The notes under the pieces are model-generated. The model made no database searches. It was given only the letters and a program-made list of their open reading frames with translations, and was not told where the DNA came from. The position numbers and the translations under genes were made by a program. This document shows, one piece after another, positions 23,401-28,599 of a stretch of DNA of 33,024 nucleotides (its first letter is position 1; every line of letters begins with the position of its first letter). Origin of the DNA: Branchiostoma floridae (Eukaryota > Chordata > Leptocardii > Amphioxiformes > Branchiostomatidae); contig NC_049983.1 of NCBI RefSeq assembly GCF_000003815.2, forward strand, positions 4,256,583 to 4,289,606, written 5' to 3'.

Positions 23401-25284
23401 AAAACATGGATAAAGACATGATTTTGCATTGCTGGCATTGTCTATAGACAGAACCAAAAAATTAAAAAATGGTCAAAACAAACAAAAAAAAGAAAACATT
23501 TTCTTCCTTGAGGACACAAAAGCCCCCCATCCCAAAACAAACCTACAATCTACAGACACTAAAAATGCATCAAAGTATTTTACCTGGAAATTCCTGCTCC
23601 ATAGCGTCGAAAAGGATCTGTTTGTGCCGCTTCAGTCACATAACTTCTATTTGTAAGAGGCGCGCGGCCGAAGTTCGGCGCGTCAGGATCGCGTGGCCGG
23701 CCAAACACGGCGCGCTCGGGCCGACCTCGGCAGGAAAACAAGCTCCGCGATCCGCCGGCGTGCATGCAATAGACATGCCGATTACATCAAAACGTAGCCT
23801 ATTTTTTTGTCGTCATTTGGACAGGGGTGACAACCGGCAAAAATAAAAATTTTGCGGAGATTTTTACAACTAAAGATCGATCAATCGCTTCAAGTGGAAT
23901 TTTTACCGGCAAAAAATAAAAGTTAACAACTGTCACCGGTATCATTTTAAAGCCCGTAATCTGCTCTTTGCAATGATACTACTTTCATTCTGCTGCTGTC
24001 TAACACAGCGATGCGCAAGCGCTCTAAACACAAGGTTAGGGGTCACATGCAGGCGGAAGTTTTGGGCCCGTCCCGCGCAACGCCGGGCGTTCCGCTCACG
24101 GCGCGCCGTTTTCAACGGCAAATTTCTGGCGTCTTGAACATTTTACAAACTAAACAAACATATCACAAGAAAGAGAAACTTATATGCTTTATTTTCATGG
24201 GTAACTTTGCCTCTAGGAACGGATAGTTTTTGTGCCGCGGGTGTGGGAAGATGGTAAGAAATTTACCGATCGCCGTGCGGCAGAACGTTTTCGCGGTAGC
24301 GTTGGAATACCTACTTTTACAACTATCCAATAAGTTTTATTTCTACAACAGTTACTACAGTCCTGGGTTCTTCGCAAGTGTCACTTTTACAAGTACAATT
24401 ATTAGGCTACAATACAACATGTTTGCTCATTTTGGTAATTTATCATCCTGTTGACCATCCCTGCAGAAGAAAAAATTCTTCAATTTCTTGTTTTTTTCTG
24501 AAATCAGGCTAAAATTAATGTGCGCGCTAATGTCATCCATAAAATTTACTTGCTGTGGCCTAATCTAATGAGGATGCTCTACTTTACTTGGTAGCAAGAA
24601 GTTCCACTCTACTCTATAGCTCTTGGGATCAATCCACTATGTACAAAATTTAATGTACATACATTGAATGTAACTTGAAGGCTTGACACAATCTCTTTGA
24701 TTCACATTCTGTACCTTTTAAAAAGTTTTATAAGTCATGTTGAATTGATTGTTATAAATGATCATCTGATATCTGAACCCCATAACAAATTGTCTTCAGT
24801 ATGAAATCTACATGACTGTTCAAAAAGGTTGAACACACAGTCCAATCATGATTTTGGTTCTTTTACATCTTCTGTGTCATTCTACGACCATTTACCAATA
24901 TTTTTGTGTGATCGTGGCATATATTTGCTTCAAAGTTTAAATTTCTGCTTCTTTGTAACAAAACAAAAACAACAACACTAAAAGTAAAACATCTAATACA
25001 TTCATACTACTCATGGTTGTTCCACTATGATCAGGTCCCAAACTGATCTTCTGAACCTTAACTGGACCTGAATTTTCTGTACTGGTACCCACCCCTAGTT
25101 CGTTCATCCATAACCAGATAAATATGGCCTTTTGTAACTTGTGTGTTAACCTTGCCATAGTATTAAATCTAGATATAAATGAATGAAATATTAATGGTTG
25201 TTTATCATCCTACCACAGGGTGTGTCTAAGGGCAGGGTGGTGGAAGGTGTGAAGTATGAAGACATCTGCAAGATCGCCAGTTAA
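11035..25284 (+). CDS. KIN: KIN17 DNA/RNA-binding protein, nine coding exons, 404 residues
   Basis: KIN17 (gene KIN) is a conserved nuclear protein that binds curved DNA and RNA and is tied to replication, DNA-damage response and the spliceosome. Joined exons: 11035-11154, 13463-13557, 14788-14831, 15502-15624, 16618-16769, 18514-18708, 19265-19505, 20186-20364, 25219-25284. They sum to 1215 bases including TAA; all introns are GT-AG and phases agree. Residues 30-52 are the atypical zinc finger (C30, C33, H46, H52). About 53-162 is the winged-helix-like kin17 domain ('VYNEY', 'KGWYIQYI', 'RDPETI'). Lysine-rich and low-complexity segments follow (about 160-260). The tandem SH3-like/KOW C-terminal region starts near 'HWLTPGIIVKVV' and contains 'DSGDKLKVDQTHLETVIP'. 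The human protein is 393 residues, so length is normal. Identification is strong; the exons are intact, so the gene is probably functional. Confidence 0.97.
11355..11466 (+). repeat. Low-complexity (GT)n and poly-G tracts in KIN17 intron 1
   Basis: Three degenerate units of 'GCACAGTAGTGTG' each followed by G tracts of 18 (11389-11406), 11 (11431-11441) and 10 (11456-11465) bases, with (GT)9 at about 11370-11388. Together with a G6 run at 11356, the plus strand has four G-runs within 110 bases, enough for G-quadruplex structure. Open frames on the minus strand here are low-complexity Pro/His/Thr and are not genes. Confidence 0.95.
11583..12233. mobile_element. Probable MITE with ~30-base inverted ends and 9-base flanking direct repeats (MULE-like)
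   Basis: The left end contains GACGACTCAGCACCTGAGAC followed by AACTCGGC; the right end read in reverse contains GACAACTCGGCACCTGGGAC followed by GACTCGGC. Imperfect direct repeats CCTCAAACG flank it at 11574-11582 and 12234-12242. A 9-base duplication is typical of Mutator-like elements, so that class is inferred. No transposase frame inside. Lies in KIN17 intron 1. Confidence 0.65.
12243..13054. other. KIN17 intron 1 interior, unassigned
   Basis: A GC-richer patch at about 12540-12720 with several CpG words lies between AT-rich flanks. No exon with KIN17 similarity is expected here because exons 1 and 2 join in frame. No repeat boundary was found. Confidence 0.4.
13063..13434. mobile_element. 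hAT-type MITE (GGGTGCACC family), 7 of 8 target duplication
   Basis: Left end GGGGATCGAAATTAA, right end 'ATTTCAAGCCC', with several internal inverted GGGTGCACC words. Flanks are TGTCTAAC (13055-13062) and TGCCTAAC (13435-13442). The 8-base duplication size suggests hAT. It resembles, in outline only, the 'GGGCTCGAAATA' family at 16157. It ends immediately upstream of the acceptor region of KIN17 exon 2. Confidence 0.72.
13463..13557 (+). CDS. KIN: KIN17 exon 2 (residues 41-72)
   Basis: Encodes 'NGFKCHTTSESHQRQLLL', which carries the last two zinc ligands, H46 and H52, then 'DKFLDYFSQ'. The acceptor is TTTCTCCAG. The donor must be the GT at 13558 (GTAGGT), because only that leaves CA to pair with the A of exon 3 and restore Gln-Glu-Phe. 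A MITE ends 20 bases upstream of the putative acceptor tract (see 13063-13434). Confidence 0.95.
13558..14241. other. KIN17 intron 2, left part
   Basis: Contains a 17-base direct repeat, GTTTCATAAAGGACTGT, at 13584-13600 and 13613-13629, and short direct repeats such as TGTACATGTACTAGTAGG near 13720. Nothing else recognised; a 115-codon minus-strand open frame at 13902-14249 has no family resemblance. Confidence 0.5.
14250..14615. mobile_element. hAT-type MITE with perfect 8-base target duplication
   Basis: Ends CAGGCTTTTAGC (left) and GCTAAAAGCCTG (right) are exact reverse complements. ATGACCAA flanks both sides exactly (14242-14249 and 14616-14623). The ends and 8-base duplication indicate the hAT superfamily. 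366 bases, no coding capacity. Lies in KIN17 intron 2. Confidence 0.93.
14788..14831 (+). CDS. KIN: KIN17 exon 3 (residues 72-87)
   Basis: A 44-base exon encoding 'EFLNGYLELLRRRFG' across its junctions, equivalent to the human EFRNDFLELLRRRFG block. Acceptor CCTCTTAG, donor GTGAGT. The small size explains why it is easy to miss by open-frame scanning. Confidence 0.95.
15019..15450. mobile_element. hAT-type MITE, TAGGGG family copy 1
   Basis: Left end TAGGCGGGGGTACGGGTACA, right end 'AGCCAACCCTA'. Flanks GTGTCATC (15011-15018) and GTGTCAAC (15451-15458), 7 of 8 matching. Internal words 'AATTCAGGTCCAGGTCCGGT' and 'GGACCT' inverted copies are shared with the copy at 16869. It fills about two thirds of KIN17 intron 3 (670 bases) and ends 51 bases before exon 4. 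Confidence 0.9.
15502..15624 (+). CDS. KIN: KIN17 exon 4 (residues 87-128)
   Basis: Encodes 'DKRVHCNIVYNEYIQDRDH' and 'MNSTQWLTLTDFVKWMGREG', the heart of the kin17 winged-helix-like domain. Acceptor CCTCCAG, donor GTGAGT, phase 1 at both sides. Confidence 0.96.
15749..16112. mobile_element. hAT-type MITE with perfect 8-base duplication (GGGTTGTAGCC family)
   Basis: Left end CCGGGTTGTAGCCAGC, right end GCTGGCTACAACCCTG. ATATAGTG lies on both sides exactly (15741-15748 and 16113-16120). Internal segments such as 'GGAATTTTGCAGCTG' and 'CTACCAGCAAAAT' recur in the older copy at 27979-28318. Lies in KIN17 intron 4. Non-coding. Confidence 0.95.
16157..16488. mobile_element. TIR element, CAGGGCTCGAAATAC family, copy 1
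   Basis: Left end CAGGGCTCGAAATAC, right end 'GTATTTCGAGCCCTG', exact reverse complements. Inside, ACCTGCAC words occur in both orientations near each end, extending the inverted repeat. No clear 8-base duplication was found. The family recurs at 18720 (truncated) and 30388, and a distant relative at 19802. Lies in KIN17 intron 4. Confidence 0.9.
16618..16769 (+). CDS. KIN: KIN17 exon 5 (residues 128-178)
   Basis: Encodes 'YCKVDHTEKGWYIQYINRD' and 'PETIARQQELEKKKKMDMDD', closing the winged-helix-like domain and entering a charged helix. It ends in frame after 'YIQEQ' at GTGAGA. Confidence 0.96.
16793..16860 (+). mobile_element. Truncated TAGGGG-family fragment
   Basis: 'AGAAAATTCAGGCCCAGG' and 'CAGGTCCAAAAGGATCAGG' repeat the left interior of the adjacent complete copy at 16869, without the terminal TAGGGG. 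An older, truncated insertion or a local duplication. Confidence 0.7.
16869..17295. mobile_element. hAT-type MITE, TAGGGG family copy 2, perfect 8-base duplication
   Basis: Left end TAGGGGCGGGTACCAGTACA, right end 'TGTACCGATACCCAGCCCTA'. GTTCAGAC lies on both sides exactly (16861-16868 and 17296-17303). Interior has inverted GGTCC/GGACC and ACCGGT words. KIN17 intron 5. Non-coding. Confidence 0.94.
17304..17728. other. KIN17 intron 5 interior, unassigned
   Basis: No gene, repeat boundary or regulatory word recognised between the two intron-5 elements. Confidence 0.4.
17731..18223. mobile_element. pogo/Tigger-type MITE with TA duplication
   Basis: Left end CAGTCAAACCTGGTCTACCG, right end 'TACAGGTTTGACTG'; the outer 12 bases are exact reverse complements. 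TA flanks both sides (17729-17730, 18224-18225). The CAGTCAAACC terminus is typical of pogo/Tigger elements. Both arms have GACCACC/GGTGGTC-type words. 493 bases; the open frame crossing it is not a gene. KIN17 intron 5. Confidence 0.9.
18514..18708 (+). CDS. KIN: KIN17 exon 6 (residues 179-243), variable linker
   Basis: 65 codons, phase 0 at both ends. Encodes a glutamate-rich helix ('SEEEKIVLKMGLSGKKPAK') followed by a Ser/Pro/Ala-rich low-complexity linker. This part is poorly conserved in the family, and the call rests on frame, splice sites (CACAG acceptor, GTAGGA donor) and position. A truncated MITE begins only 11 bases after the exon. Confidence 0.88.
18720..18835 (+). mobile_element. 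Truncated CAGGGCTCGAAATAC-family copy beside KIN17 exon 6
   Basis: Starts CAGGGCTGGAAATACCACCT and continues with 'TTAGTGCAGGTAAAATTGGA' as in the 30388 copy, then loses similarity near 18835. The opposite end is absent. It begins 11 bases after the exon 6 donor. Confidence 0.85.
18836..19264. other. KIN17 intron 6 interior
   Basis: Near 19180-19205 the words 'GCAAATAAAGGTCATTGTCA' and TTGTCA end in a short ATTGTC repeat, reminiscent of the 3' tail of a CR1/L2-like retroelement; this is only a resemblance. No gene. Confidence 0.35.
19265..19505 (+). CDS. KIN: KIN17 exon 7 (residues 244-324)
   Basis: Encodes a lysine-rich probable nuclear-localisation segment ('KKDGAKKRSALDEIMEEEE') then 'HWLTPGIIVKVVTKKLGDKY', the start of the C-terminal SH3-like region. 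Ends 'DLYT' plus one base at GTAAGA. Confidence 0.96.
19802..20138. mobile_element. Diverged TIR element related to the CAGGGCTCGAAATAC family
   Basis: Left end CAGTGCTCGAAATACC, right end 'GGGTATTTTGGGCACTG'. Internal words are CAGGTTGCAC / GCAACCTG in inverted positions instead of the ACCTGCAC words of the other copies. No target duplication seen. KIN17 intron 7; it ends 47 bases before exon 8. Confidence 0.65.
20186..20364 (+). CDS. KIN: KIN17 exon 8 (residues 324-383), KOW-type region
   Basis: Encodes 'LVDSGDKLKVDQTHLETVIP', a near-invariant KIN17 block, and the strand-rich 'AVKVVNGTHTGCRAVLEGL'. The donor GTCAGA is the weakest of the gene; it is favoured because it keeps the frame into the last exon. 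Confidence 0.95.
20781..20866. repeat. Small inverted repeat inside the 4-kb structure
   Basis: GTAAAAGTGACAC at 20781-20793 and GTGTCACTTTTAC at 20854-20866 are exact 13-base reverse complements, 60 bases apart. The same word appears a third time at 24379. Confidence 0.85.
21203..21811. promoter_or_regulatory. Cluster of nuclear-receptor-type binding words
   Basis: TGACCTTTGACCC at 21247-21259 is the reverse of GGGTCAAAGGTCA, a DR1 site of the HNF4/RXR/PPAR kind. TCAAGGTCA (ERR/SF1-type extended half-site) occurs at 21617-21625 and 21803-21811, and a GGGTCAAAG half-site is near 21203. Four related words in 600 bases may be chance; function is not shown. Confidence 0.35.
21850..22600. other. 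Interior of KIN17 intron 8, unassigned
   Basis: AT-rich sequence without recognised gene, repeat or RNA. Confidence 0.4.
22670..23310. repeat. Four tandem copies of a 154-173-base unit with a GC hairpin
   Basis: The word GGGCATAG occurs at 22699, 22853, 23022 and 23195. Each unit has an AT-rich part (GAAAATGCCATTAATTATTT) and a GC part with CCCCGG-N11-CCGGGG (the first copy is decayed: 'CCCCGGCTGACCCTAACAGG'). Copies 2-4 share the exact word CCACGGTTGCCTCAAGTTCA. Minus-strand open frames here follow the repeat and are not genes. Confidence 0.93.
23311..24300. other. Intron 8 interior with two CpG-rich patches
   Basis: 23659-23765 and 24005-24125 are unusually rich in GCGC and CGGCC words compared with the AT-rich surroundings. 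A direct repeat, CCGGCAAAAA(A/T)AAAA, occurs near 23835 and 23906. A 71-codon frame at 24011-24226 is not recognised and is not called. Confidence 0.5.
24562..25014. other. KIN17 intron 8, right part, unassigned
   Basis: AT-rich, no recognised feature. Confidence 0.4.
25015..25097 (-). mobile_element. TAGGGG-family fragment
   Basis: Ends 'CTGTACTGGTACCCACCCCTA', the reverse of the family's left terminus, preceded by GGACCTGAATTTTCTGTAC and 'GATCAGGTCC'. The remainder of the element is missing. 121 bases upstream of KIN17 exon 9. Confidence 0.8.
25219..25284 (+). CDS. KIN: KIN17 exon 9, C-terminus (residues 384-404 and stop)
   Basis: Encodes 'GVSKGRVVEGVKYEDICKIA' plus Ser and TAA, matching the human C-terminal GRRVEGIQYEDISKLA. 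It is 4.85 kb from exon 8. Acceptor TACCACAG. The residue count here equals the family's usual end. Confidence 0.96.
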   Translation, partial: GVSKGRVVEGVKYEDICKIAS

Positions 25285-25904
25285 CCAGTCTGCAGGCCAT
25301 CAACAGGACAGGGTGGTCTGCACAGGGGGAGGGGGGCGAGCTGTACAACATGGAGGACCTAATGTCTGCGCTCTTGTATATAACAACCGTTTTGTGTCAA
25401 TCCATTACTCAAAGCAATTGTACATGATGATAAAGTATCTTCCTCATTTAATTCCCTGGGTCGGACTGATATTGCTTTGTATATGATTAGTATTCATGCT
25501 AGTCCACATTTACGGTAACAATTTTTATCTGTTTAGTATCCTTTGCTTTTTCGGTTGCTACAGTTATTACTGGCTGTGTGTTCCATTACAGTACTATAAT
25601 TTAGTGTACAGTATGTGACTATACAAATGTACATGACTGTACCACTGTCACAAACTCAAAACCACAGCAAGTACTCCATTGTCTTCTTAGTTCCGTCAAA
25701 AATAGATGCATTTAGATTACCACCCACAATACAATTTTTATCTACAGTCATGTACATTTACATGGAAAGATGTTCACAAGTTTCATGACCCTTCCTATGA
25801 ACTAGACTAAGTGTGGAACTATATACCACATGGAACTGGAATGAACACCTTGTGTATTATATTTTAATTAACTGTGTTACAGTTAAACCTACAGAGTATT
25901 TTGA

Positions 25905-25910
25905 AATAAA
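25905..25910 (+). terminator. Candidate KIN17 polyadenylation signal AATAAA
   Basis: AATAAA in TTGAAATAAACTG, about 620 bases after the KIN17 stop. It is the first plain AATAAA downstream that I found. No transcript evidence. Confidence 0.45.
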
Positions 25911-26427
25911 CTGATTCAAAAGAAATTGACAGCTTAAAATTGTTTTATTGCCTCAGACGTTCTTGATACAGCTACAAATGAGTTCAACACCTAAAGAACA
26001 GACTATCATCCCCTTTCGCTATACATGTACTTTGCAATTCAATGGACACTACCTCGGGTGACATGGATAATACACTTTGTTCTATTCTCTCTCTATATAT
26101 GATGTACATCAGCTCATCAGCCTCTCAGCAGACATAACTTAGTCTAGCATTAGACTATGTTACACTGAAAATACTGTCAGTCTGAGACTGTTTTCTACCA
26201 AAATAAATACTATTGAGATCTGCCTATAAAGTCTGTCTTCTACATTCTTTCATGTTTTTCTTGCAGAGATTCAATTTGAGCACATCACCATCTTGTCATG
26301 TACACAAGCATAATTTCTAGACTTGCACCGTTTTTGAGCGAGTTATTTTTAATACTAAATCCAACAGGACTTCAGTACATTCACTGCCTTTTGACAACAA
26401 TAAACACAGAATGATTTCCACGTGATT
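25911..26427. other. Intergenic space after KIN17
   Basis: No gene or repeat recognised; it ends at the mariner-type element. Confidence 0.4.
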
Positions 26428-26428
26428 T

Positions 26429-27310
26429 ACGAGGGGGGTTCAATAAGTTCTTTGCCTCACCAAGAAATAACAAGCACAACTCAGATTTTCAGGCACAACT
26501 TCATAGTATGAAGTCTTTTATCAATATCCTCCAAATTTCAAATCATTGGAGTCATTACTTTCCAGGCATTCGTTTTTCCTAAATTAGAAGGTAAGTGGCG
26601 AGAAAAAAGTTGTGTGAATTGTGATCAGACATGTGTGGGTCTAGTTTCCCATGCCATAAATTAACAAAAGACGTTGTCAAAATGTTTGATATTGATTCTC
26701 TTCCTATTTCAAGCAAAAAGAATTGGGTTTCTAACTTCCAGCAGCGCAAATTGACCCACACACTCAGGTCAGGTCAATTGTCCACGTTTTTTTCCTTCTC
26801 CCTCACCTAACGTTACTGGGTGTCGCCTGCAAAGTAATGATCACACTAATTTGAATTTTGGTACATATTTATATAAGACTTTATACTTGACATCTATGCT
26901 TCGAAATCTGAGCTGTGCTTATTTTTTCTCGGTAAAGTCGGGGACTTATTGATAACCCCACGTACCTGTATAAAGTCNNNNNNNNNNNNNNNNNNNNNNN
27001 NNNNNNNNNNNNNNNNNNNNNNNNNNNNNNNNNNNNNNNNNNNNNNNNNNNNNNNNNNNNNNNNNNNNNNNNNNNNNNNNNNNNNNNNNNNNNNNNNNNN
27101 NNNNNNNNNNNNNNNNNNNNNNNNNNNNNNNNNNNNNNNNNNNNNNNNNNNNNNNNNNNNNNNNNNNNNNNNNNNNNNNNNNNNNNNNNNNNNNNNNNNN
27201 NNNNNNNNNNNNNNNNNNNNNNNNNNNNNNNNNNNNNAAGTTGTGCCTGAAAATCTGAGTTGTGCTTGTTATTTCTTGGTGAGGCAAAGAACTTATTGAA
27301 CCCCCCTCGT
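26429..27310. mobile_element. Mariner-type element with perfect ~74-base inverted ends, interrupted by an assembly gap
   Basis: The left end reads ACGAGGGGGGTTCAATAAGT and on to 'CAGGCACAACTT' (about 26429-26502). The right end (27238-27310) is its exact reverse complement. TA flanks at 26428-26429 and 27310-27311. The terminal words ACGAGGGG and CAATAAGT are shared with the element at 6860, so they are relatives of different subfamilies. No transposase domain is recognisable in the visible part; 260 bases are unknown. A diverged extra copy of the right end lies inside at about 26902-26965. Confidence 0.85.
26978..27237. other. Assembly gap, 260 N
   Basis: Runs of N directly next to an inverted-repeat arm at 27238. 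Any open frame through it is meaningless. Confidence 0.99.
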
Positions 27311-27978
27311 ATATATCCTGTATGATAAAATCAACCATCATTCATTTACTGCATAGTTTTAAACAAAAGAAATTGCCCCACTCTGACTCTAAGCTTAATA
27401 ATTCACAATGAAGATAAAAGATGCAGCTCTCACCAAAATCTTGTGACAAAATAAAACCTACAGTGAAGTCCTGACATGCCTCACAGTCTTTAATCTTTCA
27501 CTACTGTTTGAAGAACACGTTAAGATCTTATAGACTGAAGAATATAACAGCTGCATTGGTCACTGCTTTAATTTGTAGTTGAAGGGGAGCTAAACTTGAA
27601 ATTAAAAAGCCAACTATATAATATACTGTGTAGTTATATATTTTTGTAGTAAATGGGAGCTAAACTTGAAATTGAGAAGCCGACTATGCTAAATATGCAG
27701 TCAAGTTCAACTTCATAGTTCAGAGCTCTACCGCTGTTTGAAATTTTGCAGTATGCTGATGGCTACTCAATTTACTGATTGATTTTTGTGATATCAGGGA
27801 CTGGCATGTCTCATTATCAGTTCTGTTAATATATGAATGGAGCTTTTTGAGCTGACATGCTTTGAAGACCTTCCCAAAATTGACCGTAATTTGGAAATAC
27901 TCGCTAAATGTGCATTCTCTCTAATTTGTCGTGCAATTACTTAGAATCCATCCATATCAGAATGAATAAGGGCATACG
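27311..27978. other. Intergenic, with a 70-base tandem duplication
   Basis: GGGAGCTAAACTTGAAATT occurs at 27585 and 27655, each followed by an AAGCC(A/G)ACTAT word. No gene seen. Confidence 0.6.
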
Positions 27979-28318
27979 CAGGGTTATTAGTGCCCTTACT
28001 TCTGTCCTTTGACGGAATTTTGCAGCTGCGGACGGAAAATAATTTTGCCCATTTCGTCCTCTGTGGCGGACAAAAATCGATAATTATGTAAACTTTAAGA
28101 TATAATAAAACTGTCTCCCTAATGTAATTTTTCACCCAAACAGATGCTGTTATAGGCGTTAAATAGCTTCGTCTACCAGCAAAATTTACACCTCAAAATG
28201 CAGGAAATAGCATTTCAGAGGGTCGAAATTTTCCAGGACCCCTCTAGGAACCCTTGGGTACTCAATAGTATTCAAAATCGAAGGGACATGTAGAAAATTC
28301 AGACTGTCAAGTAACTGT
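27979..28318. mobile_element. Old copy of the GGGTTGTAGCC hAT-type MITE
   Basis: Starts CAGGGTTATTAGTGCCC and shares in order 'GGAATTTTGCAGCTG', 'GGACAAAAATC', 'TAATTTTTCACC', 'TCTACCAGCAAAAT' and 'ATTCAAAATCGA' with the element at 15749. The right terminus is too degraded for a target duplication. It lies just downstream of the AASS stop codon, probably within its 3' untranslated region. Confidence 0.85.
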
Positions 28319-28483
28319 CTGCGCTGCGAGAGTTTCAAACAATGGAAGACCCATGGTGGACGTCGGCTACTATGTATTACTAAAACAAGTAAGGACTTGA
28401 CTTTGGTGGGGTATCTAGCATGATAGTATAATCTTGAGTTTAGCTTTCTTTTAAATCTTCTAGCTGTACTGTTACTGTAGTGG

Positions 28484-28599
28484 TCACAGCTCCTCCATAC
28501 TGTATTGAGCCTGGACATTTTCCAGTTTTAGCCTGTCCAGTATGGGCTGGTATACAGTCTTCTGGAAGGGGACCAACATTCCCTTCTCCTGGATAGCAC
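28484..28599 (-). CDS. AASS: AASS last coding exon
   Basis: Encodes 'AIQEKGMLVPFQKTVYQPIL' then 'DRLKLENVQAQYSMEEL' and TGA (28486-28484). Acceptor TTTGTGCAG. The tail after DRLKLE differs from vertebrates, which is normal for this variable end. Confidence 0.94.

Larger units (their letters stand above)
20556..24561. mobile_element. 4-kb structure with outward inverted ends (candidate large DNA element) in KIN17 intron 8
   Basis: The outer 32 bases, AGGCCACAGCAAGTAAATTT onward to GGATGACAT, are identical and inverted at 20556-20587 and 24530-24561. Two further inverted blocks follow inward in the same order: GTAAAAGTGACACT (20781; reverse at 24378-24391) and TAGGTATTCCAAC (20867; reverse at 24301-24313). 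This collinearity suggests one element with long, decayed inverted ends rather than two unrelated insertions. I see no transposase frame. Alternatively, two solo repeats inserted in opposite directions. The interior holds a four-copy tandem repeat, GC-rich patches and nuclear-receptor-like words, described separately. Confidence 0.55.

Noticed and set aside
24011-24226. 71-codon basic open frame starting MRKRSKHK in a CpG-rich patch
   Set aside because: No recognised domain; GC-rich patches produce stop-free frames by composition.
26949-27341. Long open frames on both strands
   Set aside because: They are made of unknown bases in the assembly gap.
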